A DNA stretch of 64,000 nucleotides, from positions 4,712,001 through 4,776,000 of the forward strand of contig NZ_CP016428.1 of the NCBI RefSeq assembly GCF_001693385.1, written 5' to 3'. Shown here piece by piece: positions 34,264-44,085 of the stretch. Within the stretch, counting starts at the first letter, position 1, and every line of letters begins with the position of its first letter. This DNA is from Bradyrhizobium icense. GTDB lineage: Bacteria; Pseudomonadota; Alphaproteobacteria; Rhizobiales; Xanthobacteraceae. The translations under genes and the position numbers were made by a program. A model generated the notes under the pieces. It ran no database searches and was not told the DNA's origin. It was given only the letters and a program-made list of their open reading frames with translations.

Positions 34264-34326
34264 TGTCGATAGACTTTTCAGATGCGTCGATAGATTCTAC
34301 CGATACGCCGATAGATTTTACCAATA
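34264..34326. repeat. Three tandem 21-bp imperfect repeats
   Basis: Units at 34264-34284, 34285-34305 and 34306-34326 share the core TCGATAGA / CCGATAGATT. The second and third differ at three positions. They lie just upstream of the ABC-F gene and downstream of the small NepR-like gene. Helical phasing of two turns suggests repeated protein binding sites. Confidence 0.65.
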
Positions 34327-34366
34327 ATTGGGTTGCGTTTGGCATCGGCTCCGGTGACAACGCCGC

Positions 34367-36229
34367 ATGCTTTCCATCACCGATATTTCGATCCGGATCG
34401 CCGGGCGGCTGCTGATCGACGACAGCACGGTGCAGATCGTGCCGGGCGCTCGCGTCGGCTTCGTCGGGCGCAACGGCGTCGGCAAATCGACGCTGTTTCA
34501 TGCGATCCGGGGCGACCTGCCGACCGAGTCCGGCAGCATTACGCTACCGCCGCGCTGGCGCATCGGCAGCCTGGCGCAGGAGGCGCCGGACGGCCCGGAG
34601 AGTCTCGTCAATGTCGTACTGAAGGCCGATTCCGAGCGCGACGCGCTGCTCCGTGAAGCCGAAACCGCCACCGATCCGCACCGCATCGCCGAAATCCAGA
34701 CCCGGCTGGTCGACATCGACGCGCACTCCGCGCCGGCGCGCGCCGCGGCAATCCTGAGCGGCCTCGGATTTTCCGCCGCGGACCAGGCGCGGCCGTGCTC
34801 GGAATTTTCCGGGGGGTGGCGCATGCGGGTGGCGCTGGCGGCGACGCTGTTCTCGGCGCCGGATCTGCTGCTGCTGGACGAGCCGACCAACTATCTCGAC
34901 CTCGAAGGCACATTGTGGCTGGAAGACCATCTTGCGAACTATCCACGCACCGTGATCGTCATCAGCCACGACCGCGATCTGCTCGACACGTCGGTCGACC
35001 AGATCCTGCACCTCGATCGCGGCAAGCTGACCCTCTACAAGGGGACCTATTCCTCCTTCGAGGAACAGCGCGCCATGCGCGAAATGCTCGACGCCAAGCA
35101 CGCCAAGCGACAGGCCGACGAGCGCAAGCGGCTGCAGGCCTTCGTCGACCGCTTCAAGGCAAAAGCCTCGAAAGCCCGACAGGCGCAATCCCGCGTCAAG
35201 ATGCTGGAGCGCATGAAACCCGTCACCGCGCTGGTGACCCAGGACGTGCGTGAAATCACGTTCCCAGCGCCAGAGAAGATGCTGTCGCCGCCGATCATCG
35301 CCGTCGACGACATCTCTGTCGGCTACGACGCGGAAAAGCCGGTGCTCAACCGCGTCACGCTGCGCATCGACACCGACGACCGCATCGCCCTGCTCGGCTC
35401 CAACGGCAACGGCAAGTCGACACTCGTCAAGCTATTGGCGGTCAAGCTGCAACCTTTTTCGGGGCGGATCACGCGGGCGGAAAAGCTCTCGGTCGGCTAT
35501 TTTGCGCAGCATCAGGTCGACGAGCTCAACCTCGATGCGTCACCTTACGATCACGTCCGCAGGCTGATGCCCGATGCGCCGGAAACCAAGGTGCGCGGCC
35601 GCACCGGCGCGATCGGATTTTCCGGAAAGGCTGGCGACACCCTGGTCAGGAGCCTTTCGGGCGGCGAGAAGGCGCGGCTGCTGCTCGGGCTCGCGACCTT
35701 CTTCGGCCCGAACATGATCATCCTCGACGAACCGACCAACCACCTCGACATCGACAGCCGCGCGGCGCTGGCCGAAGCGATCAATGATTTCCCCGGCGCC
35801 GTCATCATGGTCTCGCACGATCGCTATTTGATCGAAGCCTGCGCGGATCAATTGTGGGTCGTCGCCAACAAGACGGTGACAACCTATGACGGCGACCTCG
35901 ACGATTACAGGCGAATGGTGTTGTCGATCGGGGACAAGCGCGAGCGCGGCAGCGAGCGTATCAAGGAAAGCGCAAAACCCGAGCGCGCTAGGGGCGAAAG
36001 GCGAACGCCGCTGAAGCAGCGGATCGCCGAAGCCGAGGCCGAAATCGAGCGCATCACCGGCATCATCGCCAAGATCGACACTGCGCTTGCCTTGCCGGAT
36101 CTGTTCACCCGCGATCCCAAGCAGGCCGCCCAGCTCAGCAAAGCGCGGGCCGGTGCCGAAAGCGCGCTGCGCCGCGCCGAGGAAGATTGGCTGGATGCCA
36201 GTTCGGAATTCGACGAAGCGGCGGGCTAA
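34367..36229 (+). CDS. ABC-F family ATP-binding cassette protein (YheS-like)
   Basis: Soluble tandem ABC ATPase of 620 residues with no membrane domain, of the ABC-F group that acts on the ribosome. Walker A motifs are GRNGVGKST (first) and GSNGNGKST (second); signatures are FSGGWRMR and LSGGEKARL; Walker B blocks are LLLLDEPTNYLD and IILDEPTNHLD. Between the two is a charged linker with DERKRLQAFVDRFKAKASKA. A C-terminal coiled region (around 520-610) is present as in YheS/Uup types. Role in translation or ribosome rescue is by family. Confidence 0.9.
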   Translation: MLSITDISIRIAGRLLIDDSTVQIVPGARVGFVGRNGVGKSTLFHAIRGDLPTESGSITLPPRWRIGSLAQEAPDGPESLVNVVLKADSERDALLREAETATDPHRIAEIQTRLVDIDAHSAPARAAAILSGLGFSAADQARPCSEFSGGWRMRVALAATLFSAPDLLLLDEPTNYLDLEGTLWLEDHLANYPRTVIVISHDRDLLDTSVDQILHLDRGKLTLYKGTYSSFEEQRAMREMLDAKHAKRQADERKRLQAFVDRFKAKASKARQAQSRVKMLERMKPVTALVTQDVREITFPAPEKMLSPPIIAVDDISVGYDAEKPVLNRVTLRIDTDDRIALLGSNGNGKSTLVKLLAVKLQPFSGRITRAEKLSVGYFAQHQVDELNLDASPYDHVRRLMPDAPETKVRGRTGAIGFSGKAGDTLVRSLSGGEKARLLLGLATFFGPNMIILDEPTNHLDIDSRAALAEAINDFPGAVIMVSHDRYLIEACADQLWVVANKTVTTYDGDLDDYRRMVLSIGDKRERGSERIKESAKPERARGERRTPLKQRIAEAEAEIERITGIIAKIDTALALPDLFTRDPKQAAQLSKARAGAESALRRAEEDWLDASSEFDEAAG

Positions 36230-36250
36230 AGCTTATCGTCGTCGGCGAAT

Positions 36251-36784
36251 TTATGCCGCCGGCTTCCTCGGCTTTGCGCCCCTTGCCGGCGCCACCGGCT
36301 CCGGCGCACGCTCGATCGACGTCAGGCGTCCGGCGGTGAAGGTGTAGATGCCGGCCCGCTGGCCGCTCGAATAGTTGACGACCGCCACGCGGTCGCCGCG
36401 CGGGTTATTGGAAAGACTGACATTGTCGGGCGCACCGATGCCGCGCACGACGTCGCATTCGGTGTGACCCAGCGCTACCGTTCCCGTCGTCGATGGAGGC
36501 GGGCTCCCTGCAGCGCCGTTCGCCAGCGCATTGGCGTCGGTGCCGGGCGCTGCCATGCCGGGACAAGCGCCATCGGCGCTGACGAGTTCATCCGGCGCCA
36601 CCGGTTTGGTCGGCGTAAGCGGCGGCGTTTCGATCGACACGTTACGGATGAACACGCGTCCGGGGCGCGAAAACCAGTTCGCATCCTTCGACAGCAGGTC
36701 CGATGCGCCCGTGCAGCCCGCAAGCGCAGGCCCGAGCAGCAACAACGTCAGCAGTGGCTTTCGATCGATTGTTCCGCGTCGCAC
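36251..36784 (-). CDS. Lipoprotein with a BamE/SmpA-like C-terminal segment
   Basis: A 177-residue protein from GTG 36784. The lipobox is LLLGPALAGC, after a basic N-terminus RRGTIDRK. A Pro/Ala-rich spacer follows, and the last ~65 residues contain ECDVVRGIGAPDNVSLSNNP and YTFTAGRLTSIERAP, a pattern like the SmpA/BamE (OmlA) fold. The open frame continues upstream but lacks lipoprotein logic. Possibly an outer-membrane component. It is downstream of an ABC-F gene in convergent orientation. Confidence 0.72.
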   Translation of the reverse strand: MRRGTIDRKPLLTLLLLGPALAGCTGASDLLSKDANWFSRPGRVFIRNVSIETPPLTPTKPVAPDELVSADGACPGMAAPGTDANALANGAAGSPPPSTTGTVALGHTECDVVRGIGAPDNVSLSNNPRGDRVAVVNYSSGQRAGIYTFTAGRLTSIERAPEPVAPARGAKPRKPAA

Positions 36785-36891
36785 GCTAAACCCAGGCCCC
36801 CACCCCTTACTGTAACCACTTGTCCGACCATCACTTTGCGGCACGACCATGGCTGCCCGCAAGGTCCGGCGCAGAAACCACAGATTATCAT

Positions 36892-36943
36892 TAATTCCCA
36901 AGGATCGCTAATTCCCAAGGATCGCTAATTTTCCAAGCACCGC
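36892..36943. repeat. Tandem 17-bp repeat next to the holC stop
   Basis: Two identical 17-bp units (36892-36908 and 36909-36925, TAATTCCCAAGGATCGC) followed by a degraded third copy (36926-36943) that reaches the end of holC. Located in the gap between the lipoprotein gene and holC. Confidence 0.65.
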
Positions 36944-37395
36944 TATTGCCGCCGCTGCCACCGGCCCCGCTCGTCGGTCTGCCAGTAGGTCACCTCAAAC
37001 CCCCGCGCCTTGCAATCGGCCCAGGCCCCGCGCGCAGCCGTCAGCGCATCGGCATCGTCACCGTTGAAGACCAGCACCACCCGTTCGTAGCTGTCGCAGT
37101 CGGCCGGCAACGCCGCGTTGTCGATCAGGAACCTGACATTGGCCCCGTTCGGATTGCTCTCCTCGATCGAGAGAATGATGGGCTGGTCCTGGGCATCGCC
37201 GGCGCGCCATGTGGCGTGCGGCAGGAACGAATCGTCGCTGTAGGTCCACAAATGCGCATCGAGCGCCTCGGTGCGCTCCGGCGAAGTCGATTGCACGACC
37301 ACGCGCCAGCCTCGCTCGAGCGATTTTTCCAAGAGCGGCGGCAATACGCTTTCGAGCGACATGGCCTGCAAATGGTAGAACAGGACTTCCGTCAT
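36943..37395 (-). CDS. holC: DNA polymerase III chi subunit
   Basis: Chi links the replicative clamp loader to SSB. The 150-residue protein reads EVLFYHLQAMSLESVLPPLL at the start, GWRVVVQSTSPERTEALDA, LWTYSDDSFLPHATW and ends with WADCKARGFEVTYWQTDE, all typical of alphaproteobacterial HolC. It follows pepA by 15 bp on the same strand, a conserved gene pair. Confidence 0.93.
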   Translation of the reverse strand: MTEVLFYHLQAMSLESVLPPLLEKSLERGWRVVVQSTSPERTEALDAHLWTYSDDSFLPHATWRAGDAQDQPIILSIEESNPNGANVRFLIDNAALPADCDSYERVVLVFNGDDADALTAARGAWADCKARGFEVTYWQTDERGRWQRRQ

Positions 37396-37410
37396 TCGCC
37401 CACAACCGAG

Positions 37411-38913
37411 TTATTTCGTGGCTTCGTAATATTCCGCGACCAGCCGGTCCAGCAGGCGAACGCCGTAGCCGGATCCCCAACTCTGGTTGATGTCGGTTTT
37501 CGGCGCGCCCATCGCGGTTCCCGCGACGTCGAGATGTGCCCACGGCGTGTTGTCGACGAATCGCTGCAGGAACTGTGCGGCGGTGATCGAGCCGCCGTGG
37601 CGCCCGCCGGTATTCTTCATGTCGGCAAACTGCGAATCGATAAGCTTGTCGTATTCGGGACCGAGCGGCATGCGCCAGACGCGCTCGCCGGTTTCATTTC
37701 CGATCTTGCTCAGCCGTTCCGCCAATTCGTCGTTGTTGCAGAACATGCCTGAATACTCCGTACCCAGCGCGACCATGATCGCGCCGGTGAGCGTTGCGAG
37801 ATCGATCATGAATTTGGGTTTGAACTTCTTCGCCACGTACCAGAGCACGTCGGCCAGCACGAGCCGGCCTTCGGCATCGGTATTGATGATTTCGATGGTC
37901 TGCCCCGACATCGAGGTCACGATATCGCCGGGGCGCTGGGCGTTGCCGTCGGGCATGTTCTCGACGAGGCCAATGGCGCCGACCGCGTTGACCTTCGCCT
38001 TGCGTGCCGCCAGCGCATGCATCAGCCCGACCACGCAGGCCGCGCCTCCCATGTCGCCCTTCATGTCCTCCATGCTGGCGGCGCCTTTGATGGAAATGCC
38101 GCCGGTATCGAAGCAGACGCCCTTGCCGACGAAAGCAACGGGCTGATCGCCCTTCTTGCCGCCGTTCCAGCGCATGATCACGGTGCGGCCCGGCTGGGTC
38201 GAACCCTGTGCAACACCGAGCAAGGCGCCCATGCCGAGCTTCTTCATCGCCTTGACGTCCAGCACCTCGACGTTGACGCCGAGCTTCTCGAGCTGGCTCG
38301 CACGGCGCGCGAATTCCACCGGGTACAAGACGTTCGGCGGCTCGTTGACGAGTTCGCGCGCGATGATCACGCCGTCGACGACATGGGATGCGGGCGCAAG
38401 CGCCTTTCGCGCGGCGGCGACATCCTCGACGGCAATCGAAACATCGGCCCGAAGCGCGCCGTTCTCGCCGTCCTTCTTCTTGGTCTTGTAGCGGTCGAAC
38501 TTATACGCACGCAGCCGGAGGCCCGACGCGATCGCGGCGACAGAATCGGGCTGCATCGCCCCCTCAGGCAGTTCGGCGATCACGGTGACCGCTTCGCTGG
38601 CTGCGTTGAGCTTGCTCGCCGTCACCCCGCCGAATTTGAGAAAATCCTTCTCCTTGATATCGGCCGCCTTGCCGACCCCGACGACAATCAGGCGCTCCGC
38701 CTTGTTTCCCTCCGGCGCCGGGATATCGAGCGTCGATCCGCTCTTGCCCTTGAACTGGTTGGCAGCCGCCGCGCGCTTAATGGTGTCAGCCGCCTTCCCA
38801 AGCGCCTTCCGCGTCGCCTCGCCGACCTTCAATGCGTCGTCGCAAAACACCACGAGAACGCCGCGGGGGGCAGCGGAAAAAGCGACAAAGCCGACCTTGA
38901 CGGCGTCGGACAT
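37411..38913 (-). CDS. pepA: Leucyl aminopeptidase (M17)
   Basis: Dimetallic cytosolic aminopeptidase of 500 residues. Metal and catalytic blocks are [17 protein letters not shown] (metal-binding Lys and Asp), [13 protein letters not shown] and [15 protein letters not shown], with the catalytic Arg in the last. [12 protein letters not shown] and [14 protein letters not shown] follow as usual. ATG 38913 has GGAGG. It is divergent from lptF, as is usual in alphaproteobacteria. Confidence 0.96.
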   Translation of the reverse strand: MSDAVKVGFVAFSAAPRGVLVVFCDDALKVGEATRKALGKAADTIKRAAAANQFKGKSGSTLDIPAPEGNKAERLIVVGVGKAADIKEKDFLKFGGVTASKLNAASEAVTVIAELPEGAMQPDSVAAIASGLRLRAYKFDRYKTKKKDGENGALRADVSIAVEDVAAARKALAPASHVVDGVIIARELVNEPPNVLYPVEFARRASQLEKLGVNVEVLDVKAMKKLGMGALLGVAQGSTQPGRTVIMRWNGGKKGDQPVAFVGKGVCFDTGGISIKGAASMEDMKGDMGGAACVVGLMHALAARKAKVNAVGAIGLVENMPDGNAQRPGDIVTSMSGQTIEIINTDAEGRLVLADVLWYVAKKFKPKFMIDLATLTGAIMVALGTEYSGMFCNNDELAERLSKIGNETGERVWRMPLGPEYDKLIDSQFADMKNTGGRHGGSITAAQFLQRFVDNTPWAHLDVAGTAMGAPKTDINQSWGSGYGVRLLDRLVAEYYEATK

Positions 38914-39259
38914 GGGTAAATCCTCCAGAATTCAAGGCTGTCTTGCGGGCCCGGAATCGGTCCGCATTATGGAATGTTCTCTTCGGTAATGGCCCAAATC
39001 GCTCGGGACCGGATATTTTCGGCACTATGGCCTGTCAGCCGCGCCACTGCCAAGCGCCGCAGTGGCTGGAACGCCACATGAGGCGAATTATTAACGGTAT
39101 TGAGGGGACGCCACGGCCCGGCCATTTTGTTGACGGATCAAAGGGATGGTAGTGAGAATGTAGACGACTGACGATTGGCGGCCCGACCAATGGGAACCCT
39201 CAAAAGGGATTGGTCGGAGGCTGCCCTTTGGGCGTGCAAGGTGGGATCGCGCGGTAACG
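38914..39259. other. Divergent promoter region between pepA and lptF
   Basis: 346 bases between the divergent pepA and lptF genes. A perfect 8-bp inverted repeat (39044-39051 and 39060-39067, GCCACTGC / GCAGTGGC) with an 8-base loop lies near the middle. It has no T-run and could be a regulatory site or a chance hairpin. No open frame of interest. Confidence 0.4.
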
Positions 39260-40429
39260 ATGGGGTCGATCGACAGGTACATTTTCCGCACGACGCTCGC
39301 GTCGTTTGCGCTTGTCCTGGTCAGCCTCACCGGCGTGATCTGGATTACGCAGGCGTTGCGCGGCATCGACCTGATGACCAGCCAGGGCCAGACCATCGTC
39401 ACCTTTCTCGGCATCACCAGCCTAGTGATTCCGGCGCTGGTTTTGATCATCGCCCCGATCGCGTTGATGATCGCGATCTCCCACACGCTGAACAAGCTCG
39501 CCACCGATTCCGAAATCATCGTGATGAACGCCGCCGGCTTCTCGCCACTCCGGCTGTTCCGCCCGTTTTTCTATGCCACCTGCGTGGTGGCGCTGATGGT
39601 TGCCTTCATCGGCTCCTATCTTGCCCCCGACGGCATGCGCCGGATCAAGCAATGGGACGCCGAGATCACCGCCGACGTGCTGACGAATATCCTGCAGCCT
39701 GGCCGCTTCGCCCAGCTCGACCAGAACCTGACGATCCGGATTCGGGAGCGGCAGCCGGGCGGCGTGCTCGCCGGCATCTTCGTCGACGACCGCCGCGATC
39801 CCAAGGAGCGCATCACCATCATTGCCGACCACGGTACGGTGTTGAAGAACGAGACCGGCTCCTATCTCGTGCTGGAGGACGGCAACCTCGAACGCTTCGA
39901 GACGGGAAAGCGCGATCCGACCTTTGTGGCGTTTGTCCGTTACGCCTTCGACATGTCCAAGTTCTCCAATCGCGGCCGCGACGTCGCACTTGGGATTCGC
40001 GAACGCTATCTCTGGGAGCTGATCTCGCCCTCGGAGGACGATCCGGTTTTCAAGCAATTGTCCGGACAGTTTCACGCCGAGCTGCATGACCGCTTTTTGG
40101 CGCCGGTCTATCCCTTTGCCTTCGCGGTGCTGACGTTTGCCTTCCTCGGCACGCCGCGCACCACGCGCCAGAGCCGCAATTTTTCGATCGGTGGGTCCAT
40201 CCTGGCGGTGTTCGGCCTGCGCATGGCGGGATTCGCCTGCTCGGTGATGACGGTGAAGACGCCAAGCATGGCTCTCGTGCAGTATTCGATGCTGTTCGGT
40301 GCGATCGGCGTCGGGCTTTGGATGATTGTCGGCGGCGTCGTGGTGGAGCCGCCGGCTGCACTGATGGAGGCCATCAACCGATCGAACGCACGGCTTGCGC
40401 GGCTCTTTGGACGGCCCGCCACCGCATGA
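39260..40429 (+). CDS. lptF: LPS export ABC transporter permease LptF
   Basis: Inner-membrane permease of the LptB2FG complex, which extracts lipopolysaccharide from the membrane. The 389-residue protein starts YIFRTTLASFALVLVSLTG, has three N-terminal helices, the periplasmic jellyroll (around 130-250) and three C-terminal helices (PVYPFAFAVLTFAFLGTPRT). It overlaps lptG by four bases (ATGA) at 40426-40429. Confidence 0.94.
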   Translation: MGSIDRYIFRTTLASFALVLVSLTGVIWITQALRGIDLMTSQGQTIVTFLGITSLVIPALVLIIAPIALMIAISHTLNKLATDSEIIVMNAAGFSPLRLFRPFFYATCVVALMVAFIGSYLAPDGMRRIKQWDAEITADVLTNILQPGRFAQLDQNLTIRIRERQPGGVLAGIFVDDRRDPKERITIIADHGTVLKNETGSYLVLEDGNLERFETGKRDPTFVAFVRYAFDMSKFSNRGRDVALGIRERYLWELISPSEDDPVFKQLSGQFHAELHDRFLAPVYPFAFAVLTFAFLGTPRTTRQSRNFSIGGSILAVFGLRMAGFACSVMTVKTPSMALVQYSMLFGAIGVGLWMIVGGVVVEPPAALMEAINRSNARLARLFGRPATA

Positions 40430-41523
40430 GCATGATGACCAACACGCTCGGGCGATACTTTGCCGGCCGCTTCCTGATCTCGGCGGTGGGCGTGTTTGCG
40501 AGCATTTTCGTGCTGCTCGTGCTGGTCGATTACATCGAAATGGTCCGCAAGACCTCCGGGCTGGCATCGGCCTCCGCGATCACGGTGGCGCAGACGTCGC
40601 TGTACCGGGTACCGCAATTGCTCGAAAAGCTGATGCCGTTCTGCGTGCTGATCGGCGCGATGACCTGCTATCTCGCGCTGTCGCGGCGGCTGGAGCTGGT
40701 GGTGGCCCGTGCGGCCGGCGTATCCGCCTGGCAGTTCATATCTCCGGCGCTGGCGAGTTCGATCATTCTCGGCACCCTGGCGACGGTTGCCTACAACCCG
40801 ATGTCGGCGAACCTGCGCGAACTGTCCAAGCGGATGGAAGCCGAACTGTTCGGTTCAGCCCCCGGCGGCGGCATCCAGGATGCATCCGGCTTCTGGCTCA
40901 ACCAGATCAACAGCGACGGCCAGTCGATCATCAATGCGGCGCGCAGCGAACAGCAGGGCGTCCGGCTGACGGGGCTGACGGTGTTCCGGTTCGATACCGA
41001 TCTGCAGTTCAAGGAGCGAATCGAAGCGCGCGAGGCCTCCCTTGAGGAAGGCCGCTGGGCGTTCAAATCGGTACGAAGATACTCCCTGGATAAACCTCCG
41101 GTTGAGCAAGAGAACTATTACCTCTCAACTACCCTGACGCCGGCCCAGGTTCGCAACAGTTTCTCCACCCCCGAAACCGTGTCTTTTTGGCAACTGCCTG
41201 GCTATATCCGCTCTTCCGAAAGCTCCGGCTTCGCGACCGCAGGCTACCGTCTGCAGTACCATAAGCTCATCGCACAGCCGTTTTTGCTGGCTGCAATGGT
41301 GATGTTGGCGGCTTCCGTCAGCCTTCGCTTCTTCCGGATGGGCGGCGTGCAAAAGATGGTTTTAAGTGGCGTGGGCGCGGGCTTTCTGCTCTACGTTCTA
41401 TCGAAAGTTACTGAGGATTTGAGCAAGGCTGAGTTGATGCATCCCATCGCTGCGGCGTGGTTGCCCGTCTGTGTGGGCGGCCTCACCGGCTTTTTGGCCT
41501 TGTTGTACCAGGAGGACGGGTAG
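40426..41523 (+). CDS. lptG: LPS export ABC transporter permease LptG
   Basis: Second permease of LptB2FG, 365 residues, same 3+3 helix plan with a periplasmic jellyroll. N-terminal block YFAGRFLISAVGVFASIFVL and the C-terminal KLIAQPFLLAAMVMLAASVS are typical. ATG 40426 overlaps the lptF stop (ATGA). Its TAG overlaps by one base with the GTG start of lptD, so the three genes are tightly coupled. Confidence 0.94.
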   Translation: MSMMTNTLGRYFAGRFLISAVGVFASIFVLLVLVDYIEMVRKTSGLASASAITVAQTSLYRVPQLLEKLMPFCVLIGAMTCYLALSRRLELVVARAAGVSAWQFISPALASSIILGTLATVAYNPMSANLRELSKRMEAELFGSAPGGGIQDASGFWLNQINSDGQSIINAARSEQQGVRLTGLTVFRFDTDLQFKERIEAREASLEEGRWAFKSVRRYSLDKPPVEQENYYLSTTLTPAQVRNSFSTPETVSFWQLPGYIRSSESSGFATAGYRLQYHKLIAQPFLLAAMVMLAASVSLRFFRMGGVQKMVLSGVGAGFLLYVLSKVTEDLSKAELMHPIAAAWLPVCVGGLTGFLALLYQEDG

Positions 41524-44018
41524 TGGCCGTTGTCGCCGCCCGCCAGTTGAGGTCGCCTGCGTTCAGGCGGCGCACCACCGTGCGCCGCTATCGAGCCCGC
41601 TTGGCCGCCGTTGGCGTACCTATGTTTGCCCTGCTCGCCGGGTTGGTTTTCGGCGGCACGATCGAGCTTGCCCTCACGGCTCCCGCCGCGGCGCAAAGCT
41701 TCACGTACAACCCGCGCCCGCCCAAGCCGGCGCCGCGCCCCGTCAACAATGACGGCCGGATGCTCGTGCAAGCGGTCGAGGTGGACTACGACTACAACAA
41801 CCAGCGCGTGTCGGCGGTCGGCAACGTGCAGATGTTCTACAACGGCACCAGCGTGGAGGCCGACAAGGTCATTTACGACCAGAAGACCAAGCGGCTGCAT
41901 GCGGAAGGCAACATCCGCCTGACCGACGCGGAAGGCAAAGTCACCTACGCCAACATCATGGATCTGAGCGACGACTATCGTGACGGTTTCGTCGACTCGC
42001 TGCGCGTCGATACGGCTGACGACACGCGCATGGCGGCGACGCGCGCCGACCGTTCCGCCGGCAATTACACCGTGTTCGAAAACGGCGTTTATACCGCCTG
42101 CGCGCCGTGCAAGGACAATCCGAAGAAGCCGCCGCTGTGGCAGGTCAAGGGTGCGCGCATCATCCACGACCAGACCGACAAGATGCTGTACTTCGAAAAC
42201 GCGCAGCTCGAATTCTTCGGCGTGCCGATGGCGTATCTGCCGTATTTTTCGACGCCCGATCCGACCGTCAAGCGCAAGACCGGCTTCCTGATGCCGGCCT
42301 ACAGCTCGGTTTCGACCTACGGCTACGGTGTCGAGACCCCGTTCTACTGGGCGATCGCGCCGGACTATGACGCGACCTTCAACCCGCGCTTCACGACGCG
42401 GCAAGGCGTGCTGCTCCAGGGCGAATTCCGCCAGCGCCTGATCAACGGCTCGTATCAGATCCGCGCCTACGGCATCAATCAGCTCGACCGCGACGCGTTC
42501 ATCGGTCAGCCCGGCGACCGCGAATTCCGCGGCGGCGTCGACACCAAGGGCCAGTTCGCCCTGAACGACAAATGGGTCTGGGGTTGGGACGGTGTCCTGC
42601 TGTCGGACTATTACTTCTTCTCTGACTACCGGCTGGCCCAATACAGAGATCCGCTGGGCTCGTTCCTGAGTCTGCCGACGGAGGCTATTTCGCAGCTCTA
42701 TCTGACCGGTGTCGGCAATCGCAGCTTCTTCGACGCGCGCACGATCCATTACCTTTCCTTCTCCGGCAACCAGGACAAGGTTCCGGTGATTCATCCGGTC
42801 GTCGACTATTCCAACGTGATCAACCACCCGATTCTCGGCGGTGAGGTCAGCTACAAGACGAACTTCACCAGCCTGTCGCGCACGACCGCGGCGTTCGACC
42901 CGATCACGACACTGGCCAACACCAACGGCCTGTGCCTCACCGCATCGGCCGATCCGCTGGCCCGGATTCCCTCGCAGTGCCTGCTGCGCGGCATGCCCGG
43001 CACCTACACGCGGCTGACGGCGGAAGCGCAGTGGCGGCGCTCGTTCACCGATCCGATCGGTCAGATCTGGACGCCGTTTGCGATCATGCGCGCCGACGCG
43101 ATCGACGCCTCGATCTCGAACCAGCCCGGCGTTTCGAATTTCCTGCCGGTCGGCGACACTCAGGCGGTCCGCCTGATGCCCACGGTCGGCCTCGAATATC
43201 GCTACCCCTTCATCAACGTTCAGCCCTGGGGCACCACCACGATCGAGCCGATCGCGCAGATTATCGCGCGTCCCAACGAGACCTTTGCCGGACGGCTGCC
43301 GAACGAAGACGCGCAGAGCATGGTGTTCGACGCCAGCAACCTGTTCGCGGTCGACAAGTTCTCCGGCTACGACCGCGTCGAAGGTGGCGGCCGCGCCAAT
43401 GTCGGCGTCCAGGCGACCACGCAATTCGACCGCGGCGGCAGCATCAACGTGCTGTTCGGTCAGTCCTACCAGCTATTCGGGCTGAATTCGTTCGCTGTGG
43501 CCGACCCGACCAACACCGGCCTCGAATCCGGCCTGCAGAACACCCGCTCCGACTACGTCGCCCGCGTCAACTATTCGCCGAACCGGACCTATACGTTCAG
43601 CGTGCGCTCGCGCATGGACGAAGCGACGGCGAACGTCAATCGCTTTGAAGCCGAGGGACGCGCCTCGTTCGACCGCTGGTCGGTCAGCATGATGTACGGC
43701 AACTATGCCGCCCAGCCGGAACTCGGGTACCTGACCAGGCGCGAAGGCTTGCTCGGCAGCGCATCCATCAAGGTGGCGTCGAACTGGGTCGTTTCGGGAG
43801 CCGCGCGCTGGGATCTTGAAGCCAACAAGCTCAACCAGTACATCATCGGCGCCGGCTATGTGGACGATTGCTTCGTGCTGGCCGCCAACTACGTCACGTC
43901 CTATACCTATTCCGCCGGGACGACGCCGCCAGTGCTCAATCACGCTTTCATGGTGCAGATCGGCCTGCGGACCATTGCGAATTCGTCCTCATCGGCCGGC
44001 AGCAGCGGCATTCAGTAG
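41523..44018 (+). CDS. lptD: LPS-assembly protein LptD
   Basis: Outer-membrane beta-barrel that inserts lipopolysaccharide at the surface. 831 residues from GTG 41523, with AGGAGGA at 41511-41517. The OstA/LptA-like N-terminal domain is seen in VEADKVIYDQKTKRLHAEGN, and the barrel core in KTGFLMPAYSSVSTYGYGV and QFDRGGSINVLFGQSYQLFG. A long Arg-rich leader precedes a signal segment (GVPMFALLAGLVFGG). An ATG further upstream lies inside lptG and was not used. Confidence 0.94.
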   Translation: MAVVAARQLRSPAFRRRTTVRRYRARLAAVGVPMFALLAGLVFGGTIELALTAPAAAQSFTYNPRPPKPAPRPVNNDGRMLVQAVEVDYDYNNQRVSAVGNVQMFYNGTSVEADKVIYDQKTKRLHAEGNIRLTDAEGKVTYANIMDLSDDYRDGFVDSLRVDTADDTRMAATRADRSAGNYTVFENGVYTACAPCKDNPKKPPLWQVKGARIIHDQTDKMLYFENAQLEFFGVPMAYLPYFSTPDPTVKRKTGFLMPAYSSVSTYGYGVETPFYWAIAPDYDATFNPRFTTRQGVLLQGEFRQRLINGSYQIRAYGINQLDRDAFIGQPGDREFRGGVDTKGQFALNDKWVWGWDGVLLSDYYFFSDYRLAQYRDPLGSFLSLPTEAISQLYLTGVGNRSFFDARTIHYLSFSGNQDKVPVIHPVVDYSNVINHPILGGEVSYKTNFTSLSRTTAAFDPITTLANTNGLCLTASADPLARIPSQCLLRGMPGTYTRLTAEAQWRRSFTDPIGQIWTPFAIMRADAIDASISNQPGVSNFLPVGDTQAVRLMPTVGLEYRYPFINVQPWGTTTIEPIAQIIARPNETFAGRLPNEDAQSMVFDASNLFAVDKFSGYDRVEGGGRANVGVQATTQFDRGGSINVLFGQSYQLFGLNSFAVADPTNTGLESGLQNTRSDYVARVNYSPNRTYTFSVRSRMDEATANVNRFEAEGRASFDRWSVSMMYGNYAAQPELGYLTRREGLLGSASIKVASNWVVSGAARWDLEANKLNQYIIGAGYVDDCFVLAANYVTSYTYSAGTTPPVLNHAFMVQIGLRTIANSSSSAGSSGIQ

Positions 44019-44085
44019 CGTGAGGCCCGACCTTGCCGGAGAGTACCCAGCGAGAACGCGGTACGAATTGGTTGATACGGCTGAC

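Noticed and set aside
41391..43424. 677-codon reverse ORF opposite lptG/lptD
   Set aside because: High-GC shadow of a strongly supported gene; the translation is His/Arg/Asp-rich with no family pattern.
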